Source of the DNA: Lenzites betulinus
Lineage: Eukaryota > Basidiomycota > Agaricomycetes > Polyporales > Polyporaceae
DNA length: 64,000 nt
Direction of reading: 5' to 3'
Assembly (NCBI GenBank): GCA_022264855.1
Contig: JABYQU010000065.1
Coordinates: 1-64,000 of the forward strand
Under the pieces are notes generated by a model. That model ran no database searches and was not told the DNA's origin. It worked only from the letters and a program-made list of their open reading frames with translations. Position 1 is the stretch's first letter; each line of letters starts with the position of its first letter. The translations under genes were made by a program, and so were the position numbers. This document shows, one piece after another, positions 42,019 through 55,312 of this stretch.

Positions 42019-44745
42019 CCATGGGGCTCAATGCGGTTTTCGCCAGTCCGTCGGTGAGCACTGAATATTTTCTAGACACGTGTTGAACTCGACAGGCTCC
42101 CTTGTCGTGAATGAAAGCTTTTTTGACTCAATCTGCTGATCCCACAAGCTCCTTCACAGGTGTTATGGACCCTTGGGCCTGTAGTGAAACCGCAACGAGC
42201 TGCCGGGCATGCTCGTATGCGCAGTAAGAAAACCTACGCTTCATGGAGCCGTGAGCGCAGACATTGGAACATGGGGGAGCTGTAGCCCGCATGCTAATGG
42301 TGCATGTAAATCTAGAGTAAATTCTTCTGTTAGCACTCGAGCCTTTCGACTGGCTGTCAACTCGATGCTATATTCTTACACTGAGGGCGTTCAAAGTGGT
42401 CGAAAGCTGGAGTTCTGTGTGCTGGTGATTATCAGATGAGATTGGAAACGGATAGGCCTAGATTGGTCGGTTTTAGACGCCGGCCACGTAACTCACTCCG
42501 GCCCATCACCTCCTCTGCTACTAGCTAGTACTATTCCCTGCCACTCCTGTGACTCGTGGCACGCTAATGGATATGGCAATGGGCAGCATTCTGATGGTAG
42601 AACATCTCAAAGACATCGTCATATCACGCACACGGTGGTGGTCAAGAGCAAAAAAGGTGCGAGGACCTAGAGGGTGGTAGTGAGACGAAGGCATCTTTAG
42701 TTCATTTATCAGTACCAACGAGAGAATGTGTCGATTCTGTCAGGCCGAGATGTACGATCACATTTAAGATGCAGTGCCAACGAATCTGCATCCTAACTAT
42801 GGTAGTACACCTTGGCTTGTATCGTGTTGCACTGGGATATGTTGATGCTGGGGACACGTCTTATGCCAAGGCCCTTTCGACTCTTAGGAGTAGTTCCCTT
42901 TCAGCCCTCCTAACACAAAGAATCATAAGAGAGGGCAGTCACACGCTTGATCTTGCGATTATCCATGTTCGTCATGTTTCCTCCGTCACGGTGGCCAACT
43001 TGTTGGGAACGTGGCTCTCGCCGGTAAGAGGGACAGGCAGAAAGAGACGACACGAATGTCCACGGTGCGTGTAAATCATGGTCCTTACACTTGCTGGACT
43101 TCGTACGTACGGCAGGACCCGCTGCGGTGATAGATTTCCGCTCATTCCGTAAGGGTCTAATATATGAGTCTGCGCGTCGACAGTGCGTCGGTGGAAAGCG
43201 GAACACCACGGCATGCTGTCATGCTGATATCGAAACATCACAGTTTATATTACCGTACGGCATGCGGATGGTACGCATGTCAGTCGTCGATATAGCGGTG
43301 ATTCCTATAAACTCTCGAGTACGGTAATCGTCCCTGTTATTCCACGCGGCGATCCTGTCTCCACACTTACGCTACTAATTAGACACTCTGCCCGATTCAA
43401 GCGCAGTCATAATCAGACCACATTCACTGGCAGCAGTATAGCACGAGAACCACGACTCAGAGCGCGCTCACCTGGGCGTATCCGTCGGACCTCCATCCCA
43501 CCGCCCGCCCCGAATCCGGTATCGGCGAGCACGCTGCTTTCGCGCTCTATGGACATTCCCTTCCGTCACGGCGTCGTACAATACGGCTACTTCTGGCCAC
43601 CTCAGACACCCGCACCATATGCTCCAACCGCCACCCCGGGATCCTCGGATCCCATCCTCCATAACCCCGTTGCACAATGACCTACGCACACACCGGGCAT
43701 ACTCTCTGTCGGTCCCCTATTCCCCGGACACGCGCGCCCACCCTGCGTCCAGCGGCCGCCGCCCACCGAAGCCCTCACCCCGCGCCGTCCCGCTGCCAGC
43801 TCCCGACTGGGACAGCGGGCGGGGGCTGTGCTGTGGCTCGGGTTGTGTGATTCTGTGTGGGCAGGATCTGCGTCCGCGTCCGCACGCAGCCGAGGCGACG
43901 CGCGTGCGCCTGTGTCGCGGGCTAACGCGAACGGGCGGGCTGCTGCCGTCATGCCGCGCGGTGTGGCCCATGGATGGCCCGGCGTGTGCGAGAAGGAACG
44001 GCGGCTGGGCGTTTTGCCGGCGTGCGGTGCGCGTATGGATCCAGGATCAGTGGGTGGATGCGGATTTGAATGGATGCGGGAATGCTCCCGTGCTGGGGTT
44101 AGCGGCGTGTCTCGCCGCGAGCGCGTGCGTGTTGTGGTGGCGCGCGCTGCGAGTGAAACACAAACTGACACTTGACACTGTCAAGTACGCATTGACTGCA
44201 TATGGATGACTTTAAATTCTGCTCATATAGAGGCGAGTAGTGCTACATGCTGGCTATGCACGAGCATGCAGAGCCGAACAACCATCGAACATCAAGCGCG
44301 CACGGACGCGCCTCGGGAGTTTGAACAGGAATTGGATTCTCGGCGGAGCCGGTATTAGGATTACAATGTGTGCGGACGCGTCTACGTATGGCTAGCAAGA
44401 GGGCGGGGGGGCGGGGGAGTCTCGGAAGCGAGCTACGAGATACAACATGTTGCAGCAACGAGAGCTATTACAATGTGATTCGATTGGGATTCAAGAGTCA
44501 AGAGGCGGGGACGGAGACTGGGACGGAGACGAGGGGACGAGATGAGACGGAGACTGAGAGAAGAGAAGAGAAGAGAAAAGGGACGAGAAAGAGGAGAGGA
44601 GAGGAGGCGGAAGACTATTTACTGAGATACAAGTAACCCGCCCGGCGGCGGGGAGTCGTCGCGCGCAACGCACGTCCGAGGTCCAGAACACCAACGCAAG
44701 AGCTTTTCACCATCGACGGCCACGCCCACCTCAATCTGCACTCCG
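42019..44745. other. Intergenic 2.7 kb, no gene recognised
   Basis: Frames up to about 200 codons (for example 43619-44209, +) show no motifs and mirror GC-rich antisense frames. The block 44510-44620 is almost pure purine (GAGA-type, AGAAGAGAAG) and probably belongs to the 3' flank of the Zn2Cys6 gene. Confidence 0.45.
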
Positions 44746-47700
44746 CTACTGCTGGTTCGACGGCGGCAAGTTCCCTATATCACCCCCCAGTCAGCCCGCG
44801 CCCCCGCACAAGACACGATGGCGACTCACCAAACATCGCATACTGGTCCTGGACATACATCCCCTGCCCCTCCGCGCCCTGCCCCGGCGCGCCCGCATGC
44901 CCCTGCACGAGCTCGCCCATCACCGGCACGCCATACGTCGTCTCCATCTGGCCCAGCGCCGTATAGTCGTTCCAGTACGGCGGGTAGCGCGTGCTCTGTC
45001 GCTCCGCGCCGCCCGCCGCGCCGCCGCGCCCGCCCAGCCGCGCGTCCGCGAGCCCCGTGCTGTACTGCTGCGGGAGCACGCTCGTCGACAGGCTCCCGCC
45101 GAACCCCGCGAGCGCGGACGCGTCGGGCGCGCCCCAGCGGTCGTACGCCGCGGGCAGGTACGCTGCCGCCGCCGCCGCCTGCGCGGGGGGCGACAGGTCC
45201 ATCTGCAGCGGGTAGCCCTGCTGGTGGTGGCTCTGCCCTTGACTGTGGCTGTGACTCTGACTCTGAGTGTGGTGGCTCTGCGCGTGGTGGCTCTGGGGAT
45301 GGTGACTCTGCGCGTGGTGCGCATGGCTGGGCGGGCTCGCCGTGCTCGCGACGGACACGGCGTACTGCTGCTGGTGCTGGTGGCGGAACACCGCGTCCTC
45401 CTCGATCGGCTCCTCCGCCGCGCGTTTATGGCGCGGCGCGACGGCCGCAGAGGTGGAGGCGGCGGAGGCGGCGGAGACCGAGTCCGCGGTGGCGGGGCGC
45501 GCGAGCTGCGCCTTCGCGCCGTGCAGGAGCTCGAGCGCGCGCCACGCGCTCGGCCAGATGATGCGCATCCGGCGGAGCATGTCCATGCACTTCTCGAGCC
45601 CGCGGCTGGCCTGCGGGTCGTCCGGGTATGTGCGCACTGCGCGGCGAGAGACGGGAGTCAGTGGGTGCGTCGTGCGGGGGTGATGGATGGGACGTACGTG
45701 TGGCGACGTGCATGATCGCGGCGGTGAAGACGTAGTAGCACAAGAACACGGACGCGCGGCCCGGGCTGTAGTACTCGCCGTACAGCGACACTATTTATCG
45801 CAGCCCGTCAGCTTTTTGCCCAAACATAGTGTGCGGAGACATGGGACGCACCGATGGTGGTGATGTGGTTCGCGGCCTGCACGCACATGTCGTAGTGCTG
45901 GCGCGAGTTCGCGCGGATCTCCGCCTCCTTCGCTGTCCCCGCTGGCGACATCCTGTTGCCGTCTCGTCAGCCGCTATCCCTGCACACAAAAATTGACCAC
46001 GGCGACTCACGGTTTCGACGAGTCCTGTATGTGGTGGATGCTACAACGTCCGTCAGCTTCCCGCCCAAAAAAACCAAGGACGGCGAAAAAAAATACACAC
46101 AAAGGCCGGTGAAGCAGCAGCACGGTGCACCAGTACTGCATGTGCATCGTCAGGATGTTCGGCGGCGGCGGCGGGACCCGCGGCGCCGCGCAGTCGAAGC
46201 GCAGGTGCTCCGGCAGCTCGAGCGACCACTTCGTCAGCAGGCTGTCCAGCCGCACCAGCTCCGCCGGGCGGCTCGCGGGCGGCCGGATCGCGTAGATGCT
46301 CTGGCAGATCTCGCTCAGGATCACCGCTGCAGAACGCGCACATCGCCGTCGTCAGTCCACGTCTCCACGGCTAAAACGAAGGGGGAAGAAGAGAGAAGGA
46401 CGTACAGAGCTTCGCGCGCTCGTTGAAGCACGAGAGGATGCGCCCAGGCGCAGCAGGCAGCTCCGCCCAGCGCGCCTCCCCGGGGTCCGCCTCGCCCTCC
46501 GGCGGCGGCGCCTCATGCGGCCGCCACCTCTCCATCTCCTCCGCGTCCTCCTCCAGCGGCAGCTCCGTATCAAAGTCCCTCTCGCAGATCGCGACCGGCC
46601 TCCCAATATACGTGCACACATACTTGTCCATCAGCACGCACCCGTACCACACGCGCCGGCGCTCCTGCAGCGCCGCGCGCGCGAACAGCGGCGCGCGCCC
46701 GCCGCCCGCCGTCCAGCTCTCCGCGCTCTTGTGCAGGCCCAGGTCCTGCGCCATGCGCACCGCCATGCCGACGTACAGCCACGCCTGCGCCATCGCCCCA
46801 ATGCCGACCTCGCGGTAGCCCAGCAGGAGCAGCGCCTGGCACGTGCTGGGGCGGCTCGCCGCGTACGTGCGGTCCAGCAGCACCTTCGCGTCCTCCATGT
46901 ACCCGTCGCCCGCCGTCCACATCGCGCCGCCGTCCGCGGGCGGCGGCGCCTCGGGCGCGGTGTGCGCCGCGTAGCGCGCCGCGAGCGAGAACATCGCGAG
47001 CAGGAGCAGCGGCGGGACGCGCCGCCGCCGCGGGCCGAGCGGGGTGGACGTCGAGATCGGGGACGCGCCGTCCGAGTAGCCGCTCTCGCCCGAGTACGGT
47101 GAGTCTTCGTTCATGTTCCTACAAAACACACCCCGCAAAAAATCAACCGGTCAGCCCGCGCCCCTCTCTCGCAGAAAAAAAACAGCCGGACGCACCCATT
47201 CCGGAAATCGTCCATGAACGTCCGCTTATGCACAATCGGCAGCGCCGGGTGCACATACGTAAAATACAGCTCCAACAACAATTCCTGCGTCGGCGCGTCC
47301 GGCAGGCGCGGCACGAACGCCGCCTGCTCCTGCGCGGCGCCCGCCGTCTGCGGCGCGCGGCGCGGCGCGTGCGGCCACACGCGCGCCTTGGGGAAGCGCC
47401 ACAGGCCGCCCTCGTCGCGGCCGTCCGCGCGCGCGCCCCCCGCGGCGGCGCTGCTGAGCATGTGCAGCCCGGACGCCTTCCCGTGGAAGCGCACCTGCTC
47501 GTCCTCGTTGATGCTCAGCTGCCCGACCGCGAGCGCGATCTCGTCCTCGCCGCTCTCCTCCTCCTCGGCCGTCGTGTACGTGTTCTCCGCCTGCCGGAGG
47601 TGCGGCGAGGGCAGGTGCGAGTGTGAGTGGGAGTGTGAGTGCGAGAGGGACGGCGCGGGCGCGGAGCGGCGCGAGGACGCGGACGAGGGCGAGCGGTGTT

Positions 47701-49651
47701 CCTCGAGCCTCCGCCGCTGCCTCCTGCTCTGCTGCTGCTGTTGTTGCTGCTGGTCCTCGTCCCCGTCATTGTCGTTGTTCTGGTCCTGCTCGGGGTACGC
47801 GAGCCCGTCGTCGTCCGTGGCGGGCGCGGGTGGGGGCGCGTACGCGCCCGACGCGACCTGGTCGTCGGGCAGGAGCGTGTTGCGGCTCGCGGCGAGCGCG
47901 TTGAGCCGGTTGATCACTTGGTCTTGCCATTCGTTCGATGGGCTGTTCGTCCGTGCGGGCGCGAGGTACGAGCGTGAGGGCGAGTGGGGGGCGAGCATGG
48001 CACAAAGCGGACACAAACACAACAAAAAAATCACAAAAACCCATCAGCAAAAACCCCAACCCCACAACAAAAAAACACGCACTGCGCAGCATGCACGGCA
48101 CCGCCGTCGCCCTCGCGCGCGTCGGGCGGGGGCCGCGCGCGGCTGGTCGGGGCCTCGACGCCGCGCGCGCGGCCCTTGAAGCCGTACGGCGAGTTGTCGA
48201 CGCGCCCGATGATCTCCTTCGCGAGCTGGTCCTGTGGACATATAACGCATCAGCATTCTTTCTTTCTTCCCGTGTTTTTCCGGCCGTGCCCTTTCGTTCA
48301 GCCCACCCCTCCGCTCCAACAGCGGCGCAGCAAAAATCACTCGGAGCTCGGGGCGAACGGTGTCTCACCCAGACAGACAGAAAGCAAAGACAGAGAAAAA
48401 ACACACCTCGGCAAGATCATCCAGCACGGCCTTCGCGCGCGCGTCCCTGCTGCTGAGCAGGATGCCGATGAGCGCCTCCGTCTGGTGCAGGCGCGCCTCG
48501 ATCGCGTCGATGTAGCCCTTTGGCGGGCCGCGCTTGCGCGACGGGCCGAGGAAGGTGCATTCTGGCGGGGAGAGCGGGGGGTTAGTGGTTGTTTTGTTTG
48601 TTTGGGGGGAGAGGTGGGTGTTTGTTTTGAGGGAGGGACAAAGAGGGAGCGGGACCGGGGAGGGGGGAGAAGAATAGGAATAACGATGGGAATAAGAATA
48701 GGAATAGGAACGAGGGAGAAGACGAAGAGCGAGAAGAGCGCGAAGGAAGCTGGCTGGGCCCGTCCGAAAGTAGCCCGGACGGAGCTCGCGCGAAGACGAA
48801 GGCCAGGGTCCACCGCAGCGCAGCCTCCCGCCTCCGCCTCCAAACCCAAACCCACACGCCAAAAAAAAGGACAGAGCGGACTCACGGGTACCGAGCATGA
48901 CGCAGTTCCTGCAGGGCTCCTGCGGCCCGCCGCGCTCGCACTTGCACTTGCTCTTGCGGCACTGGTCGCACGCCTTGCTGCTCCGTCGCCGGATCTGCTT
49001 CTCCGCGGCGGCCTTCGCGCTCGCGCTCGCGCCGCCGCTGCTGCCCGCGGCGTACGCCTGGCCGAGGCCGAGGCCGCCGCCGCCGCCGCCGGGGAGGTCG
49101 CCGAGCTCGTCCCCGCCCTCGTCGTCGTACTCGTCCGCGAGCGCGAGCCCGTGCGGGTCGCCCGCGCCGGGGCTCTGCAGCTGCGCGTAGCGCTCCCCCG
49201 CGGCGGCGTACCCCTGGTGGGCGTACGCGGACGAGGAGCCCGAGGCGGAGGCGGGCCAGGTGTTTTGGTGGGACATGAAGGTGAAGGGGGTGCTGGGGCT
49301 GGTGGGGCTCGCGCTGGAGCCAAAGTCGGTGCCGAAGCGGAAGATGGGGAGGGCGCCGGCGGGGGCGGCGGGCTTCACGTGCGGGTGGTGGTGCGGGTCG
49401 TAGGCGGCGAGGGCGGAGACGGGGGGGAGGTCGGCGCCCTCCTCGACCTTGATGGGGATGTGCGGGTGGTGCGGGTGGAGGCCTTGGTGGTAGGCGGGCT
49501 TGGGGTAGTGGTTCTGCGGCGGGTTGTGGTGCGCAGACTGCTGCTGGGCGGGCGGGGGCTGCTGCTGGGCGTGGGGGTGGTGCTGCTGGGCGGCGAAGGC
49601 ATAGCGGACGGGGTAGGAGGAGTAGGGGGCGTGGTTGGGGGAGTAGGTCAT
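44746..49651 (-). CDS. Zn2Cys6 fungal-specific transcription factor, 10 exons
   Basis: Exons 49651-48886, 48561-48407, 48231-48083, 47942-47196, 47118-46406, 46326-46101, 45952-45852, 45790-45698, 45636-44830, 44774-44746 (1261 residues, all phases fit; the acceptor of exon 4 is the least certain). The N-terminus is Gln/His/Pro-rich. The binuclear cluster is C-DQ-C-RKSKCK-C-x8-C-RN-C-x6-C, with the sixth Cys in exon 2. A linker and dimerisation helix follow (GYIDAIEARLHQTEALIGILL). Exons 5-9 hold the fungal-specific middle homology region (LFHRTY-type YFTYVHPALPIVHKRTF, LLLGYREVGIGAMAQAWLYVGMAVRMAQDLGLH, RRRVWYGCVLMDKYV, IGRPVAICERDFD). The C-terminal part is Gln/Ser/His-rich. It is a nuclear regulator; targets are unknown. 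Confidence 0.9.
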
Positions 49652-52600
49652 TACGGCGGGGCGGGGGTAGGGTACGGACGGGAGGAGAGAACGGTTGAAG
49701 CGGGGCCATCGGACGCGGGTCAGCGAGTACAAGAGCGAGCGAGCGTGCACGTACGGTCCGGTCGTCCCCCGTCACACAACTCCGCGCCCGTCTGCGATGC
49801 CCGGGGTCGCGCAAACCGTCCCAACGCGGCCTGTCACCGTCACGCTCTCCGACCCTCGCCTCCGCCCTCAATCGCGATCGCCGATCCCCCGTCCGACTTC
49901 CCACGCAGGCAAGCCCGGCCTCCGAGTCGCTGTCGGTGTCTGCGTGCGCGCTGTCCGCGGGGGGCGCGCGCTGGCTGCGGGGCGGGAGACGTGGTGGAGG
50001 AGCTGGTCAAGGGCAGGAGGTGCGCTTTGCAAGCAGCCTCCGCCGCCCCCGCCGCCGCTTCCCGCTTCCCGCCGCACGTGCCCGTCCGCCTTTGGCCGCT
50101 TCTTCCCAGCCTCGCCGCGCCCTCCATACCCCCGGCCCCCACTCTGCTCGCCCTCTCCGGCGCTGGCCACGCCTACTCGACTCTCCGCGGACTGCCCCCC
50201 GAGCCCCTCCCATTTTTCACGCTGACGCACGCCCTCTTTTCCGCCGTGCCTTGGAGCCCCGCGTGCCCACAAAAATGTTTGCAGTCCCTGAGCCCGTCAC
50301 ACCGCAGCACACACACCGCCTTCCCTAAGCTTTTTCTCCAAGTCACGCACACGCACACCAAGCTCTTTGCCCCATCGCCCCATCCTCCGCCAATTCTCCC
50401 GCGACGTGTGCAAGTAAATTGTGACTGACGCTGAGCCGCAGACGCCTCGGGGCCCCCCGGAAGAGGCGCCGCGCAGGGCCTAGCACCGATCGCGCGCGGC
50501 TAGATCACAGATAGGCGCAGGCGACGACGACCCGTACGCGCCATGCGGCCTGCGCCCCTTGAAACAGCGCTTCCTCGCTGGCCGCCGCCCCCGCGCCCGC
50601 CCCTTCCACTCCTCCGAAGTCGAGGCGCCCGCCGCACGTAATACGGGCAGTCGCAGTCTCGCAGTACGGTCACTGGGGCGGGGCGTGCTGGAGGAGATAC
50701 CAGCTGTGGTGGATATCGTGCATCGCGAGCATCGACAGACATCACGCATGTCAATAGTCTGGTATACTACATGATAGACACGCCCGCCCTCGTCCGAGTC
50801 CACCACTGGCTAGTACTGCCAGACCACACCTCGCGCCCGCTTTCCAATCCCAATTGCAAAACAAGTTCCACTCACCCTCAGGCCTCTAATATCGCAACGC
50901 TCCCACCCCGTCCGACTCCCAGCACCCCCTCCCACAACGAAAAAGCACTCGCCCTCGCACGATCGCGATCACTCCGCAGATCGTTATCGTGGCGCGCCGC
51001 AGTTACGCGCCCCGTATGGACATCCCGACGGCGATCAGCACCCTGTGCGCATCTGCCATCGCGTACCCCGAAACGGACCCGGGGGATGGGGGCGGGGTTG
51101 CCGTTTTGGGCGGGAGGGCTGCAAGGGTGAGTTGCGTTGGGTAACTTGGGTTTGGGTAACTTGGGTGGGAGCGTGTGAGAGGGAGAGGGAGGGAGCGAGA
51201 GGAGTTACTTGGGGATGCTAGGAGTGAGACTTGCCAGGGGATCTTGGGCGCAAGTGAAACTATAGTGGGCCACGAAGAACAAGTACTATCATCGTCGACC
51301 ATCCTCTACAGCCTTACGATCCCCTCGCCCGACGCCCCCAACCCCCAGCAGTAGCAGCAGATCTACTAAGAGACGCGTCCTTTCCGCCACAGGCCCCCTC
51401 ATCTCGCCCACCCGCCTCCACCCGTTGTTTCCCCACCCACCCGCTCACCGACGCACCAGGAGACCCGAGCTCTCGGAGCCGGCGGCATTCCCAAAACAGC
51501 AACCCCCCAGCCCGCCGGCGGCGTTGCTCCAGCCTCCCTCCCCCAGCCCTGGAATCCTTCGAGGTGCGAATTCCAGCCCGAGTCGCAGCCCGATCGATGG
51601 CGATGGCGATGGCGATGGAGATGGGTGCGCTGCGCGGACGGAGCCCCGCCGCGCACCGTCCACCGCCTCCCCTCGCGTCGATTTTGTATTTCGTTACCGT
51701 ATGTCGTAAGTCGCAGGGTTACCAGCTGCACAGGATCTCACCTCCCGCAGGCCGCAGGCCGCAGCAGAAGTTCAGAACACAGCGGACGATGCGAGCGCGC
51801 GAGAGGGGGAGAAGGAGGAGCATGACCGGGACGTGCGCCCCCGGTCGCAGACCCGCAGGCCCGCAATTCCGAATTTACAGCCCGTCGATCAAGCCCGAAT
51901 TCCACCGTCGACCGACGATTATACGATTATATTGGCCATCGTCCATGGAACTTTGGAACTTTGGAACGTTCGGCGCGACGACAGTGACAGCAGCAGTCCA
52001 TTATTTCAGATTCCCGCATCCGGCAGTCGACATCCGACATTCCATAGATGCATGATGGATCGCGCGCGAATTTCCATGATGCGTTCCATTGCCCGATCGG
52101 AGGGGACACTGCCAGGATCATGGATGTCATGTCGTGCCAGGGCGGACACGGGAGCGGGAGACTAGCCCGTTTGGGGCGGGGCGGGCTCGAGTGCTGGCTA
52201 GCGGGCTAGTCGAGAGCTGCTCCGACTGCTCCGAGCTGCTACTAGAAGCACAGTGAATATTTGAATGGGGGCGGAGGCGGAGGCGGCGAGGATGACCTGC
52301 TATAGCACTGGCTCGCGCCGCCGACGATGATAGGACTGGCATTGGCACTCACATCGCCCAGCCCATTGGCATATCGGCGGCGCAGAGTGTCGTATCCTCG
52401 TGCCGCCCCGCCTGACCGACCGCCACCGTCGCGCACGGCAACCCACCGAGCTCCATGCCATACACACCTGTAGCCTCGGTACTCCAAGCTCCACTATTAG
52501 CACTCAATACGGGACAAGCGGTGCATCCTGCATGCACCCCCGATGACGCACACAGAACTTAGACTCAGAACAGTGAACACGGGTGACCGACGCGCAGACG

Positions 52601-55058
52601 GAGGCGCGGAGGCGCGGAGACGCGGCGCGGGGCCCGACGTGCCTGCCTGCCCCCCTCCACCATCACCGACATCATGCATCATCCCAAGGGACCCAAGCGC
52701 GGGCAGAGCAGACGCGCGAGAAGGACGCGTCCGTGCGTTCTCATCTGGCTTCTGCACTGACGAGTGATCAATATTCAATGTCAGTGTCCTGGCGTTGATG
52801 CAGATGCGGGGTGGCCCGTGGGTGAGGTGATGACAGTGATCATCGCATCGCACCGTACCGTGGCTTAGCCTTCTTGGTTCTTGGATGATGATCCCTGGGC
52901 TGTGGAAGCACTGGAAGCACGCAGCAGGCGGTCCCCCGGCGGTCCGTCTCTATTCTATTCTCTGCATGCACGCATTCATTGATCAATATACAATATTCAG
53001 ATCCCGGGTCTCTCTGACGACACTCGACGGCCGTTCACACCCGCGACGGACCCTGGCCAGCGGCTACATACTCGCAGTACCGCCGGTCAGGCCACAATGC
53101 ACTGGCACCGCGGCGGCCCGCCCCCCTCAGGCTCACCTGCCCGGGCCCCCTCACGCGTACGGCGCCCTCCCCTGAACGCCAGCAATTTATCAGTGTCCGA
53201 CGCACCGACTGATCAGCGCTGCGCTGCGTCGTCGCCAGTCAGCGTCACACCGTACCGTGCGGCGTGTACGACCAAGTTACGACCCCCCCAATCCGAACGT
53301 CCGCCCACATTCTGGTCTACCGTCTGACCCGGCGCGCTGGCTCGGGCTCCTCGCAGCACATGCCCATCTCGGCTGCCCGCCTCCACGCGCTCGGGCACGG
53401 TGTGCGCCGGTGCGGTGCGGTGCTCATGCTCCCACAGTTACTGTCTACCCTCGCTCGATGTATGATTATATCGATACGCGGCGCTCACGCGCACGCGCAC
53501 CCCCGGCCCTGGCACGCGTCGACCCGCTTCTTGCATGCTGTGGCAACTTGCACGGCTGACGTCTTCACAGCGAACTTGGCAGCCTTACGGTACAATGGGT
53601 ACAGGCGCGCGACCATACCCGGGAAGTCGGCGCAGGACGAGCGCACGGCCGCCGCACGCACCGCTACGTGACGCACCCTGACCACAGGCGCCGGTGAGCA
53701 GGTACCCCTCCGCCCTCCCCCAAGCCCTTCACTCGTCGGCCCTGACAGCGACTCGGAAAGCGCGTCGCTAGTCGCAACGGCCTGTACACTGTTACAACGA
53801 AAAATTGGGGGCTTGGCCGGGCGCACGAGCCTCACGGTGCGCAATGACCGTGCGCACGCGGCGTGCTCGCTTGCTGTGTTGCTTCGCGCCTGCACCCACC
53901 TGCCTCCCGCCGTCAATATCGTGTGCGTCGCGGTGTTGGCGCGCCCGCGCTGCCCTGCGCCCCGTGCTACGCAGTAACGTACGGTCTTCTCTCCCGCTGT
54001 GTCAGTGTGTGTCAAGCTGCGAACTCGACGGGCCCGCTCCTCGGTCGCCTAGTAGCAGCTAGCCTCCTCCCCGCCTTCCGCCTTCGAACTTCGAAGAACG
54101 CGGCTCCTTTCCGTCTCCTCGCGCCCTCGCGTCGCGTCGTCGGTAGTCGGATATCCACCTGCGCCCCGCCGCCCCTGTGTCTCCCGCCAATGACAATATT
54201 TGCCATGCCAGCCTGCGCCCGCCCCCGCTCCGCGCGTCTGATCCACGGCCAAAGTCGCGCATCCGAGGATCTTCCGGGGGCTAGCGCGTGCGTCTGCTCG
54301 GAGACGCGGTGGCTCGCGGTTGGGCGCGTGCGGGGCCTCGAGGCTAGCGGGCGGGCTGCTCGGTCGCGGAGGGCGCACACTTGTTACTGAGGCCCGAGAG
54401 AAGAGAGAGGAGGGACTGAGGCACAGAGGGCCGTGACGTCAGACGGGGTGCGCCTCCTCTCCTCGCCCGAGTCCCACTGGCTGCCTGTCACAAGCTACCG
54501 GCGCGCGGTCACTGGATGGAAAAATCCACGCATACGCGCGTAGGGCGCATTGTCACTGCAGACAGCGTGTGATGATGTCTGGCGGGGCCTCCGAGCACCC
54601 CTGCGCCCCGCGGAATTTTATTCCGTCGACGGCGGGCGTGACCATCACTGGCGCGAGGGCGTATCGCTTGCTTCCCTTCCGCATCCGAATCCGAATTCGA
54701 AGCATGCACAGTGTGAGTACGTCCCGCTGACAGTGCGCATCCAAGTTTCAAGGCCCCGGGGCCCGAGGAGCGCTGGACGTCGCCCCTCCCTCCCTCCCTG
54801 GCAGCCTGCGTGCACGGTGCAGCCTACCACGACCCATATGCGATGGCCATCAAGATCACCCTCGCCCGCCTCGTCTGATTCGGGCGGCATCAGCTCGGTC
54901 ACCTACATAGTCTCCTCGCGCGCGGCGCCAGTCGCACCGTCTCACCGCAATATGAATCTGATCACCAGTGCTCGTGAGCAGCGCCGCCAGCGTCGCCGCC
55001 GGCACCTCCCGCGGCGGCGACATCACTCGCGCTCCGCCTCCTCGTTGCGGCCGCGCGC
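49652..55058. other. GC-rich gene-free region, proximal part
   Basis: Upstream of the Zn2Cys6 gene. Many overlapping open frames occur on all six frames because stops are rare in GC-rich DNA; none shows a domain or consistent splicing. A GATGGC tandem run lies at 51596-51618, and AT-rich islets are near 52770 and 52985. A long promoter, a long 5' leader or unrecognised non-coding RNA are possible. Confidence 0.45.
51596..51618 (+). repeat. GATGGC hexamer tandem repeat
   Basis: About four consecutive GATGGC units. Confidence 0.7.
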
Positions 55059-55080
55059 GGTCGGATTTGGGTATTAGCCA
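55059..55080 (+). repeat. 22-nt repeat, copy 1
   Basis: GGTCGGATTTGGGTATTAGC followed by CA; the same word with one substitution occurs at 55291-55312. Confidence 0.6.
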
Positions 55081-55290
55081 CCGCGCGCGACACGACAACA
55101 CGAGCACGGCCAGGGGGAACAGCGAATGCTCCAAGGGCGAACAGCAAGCTTGTTGTGCGTCGTAATCAGCTGGCACCGCTGCCCCACGCTTCGCGTGATC
55201 CCAGCATGCCTGCGTGCCCTGTCGGAACTCCCCGCGCGGCGACGTCATATGCATGCTGCCCTCGGAGTCGTACGCTCGTTACGACCAGCT

Positions 55291-55312
55291 GGTCGGATTT
55301 GGGGATTAGCCA
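55291..55312 (+). repeat. 22-nt repeat, copy 2
   Basis: GGTCGGATTTGGGGATTAGC followed by CA; the left flank (CTCGTTACGACC) also resembles that of copy 1 (CTCGTTGCGGCC). Confidence 0.6.

Noticed and set aside
43619..44209. 196-codon frame on the plus strand
   Set aside because: No recognisable motif; the opposite strand is equally open, typical of a compositional shadow.
47984..50428. 814-codon open frame on the plus strand
   Set aside because: Antisense to the Zn2Cys6 gene; Arg/Ala/Gly/Val-rich composition without a domain, a shadow of GC-rich codons.
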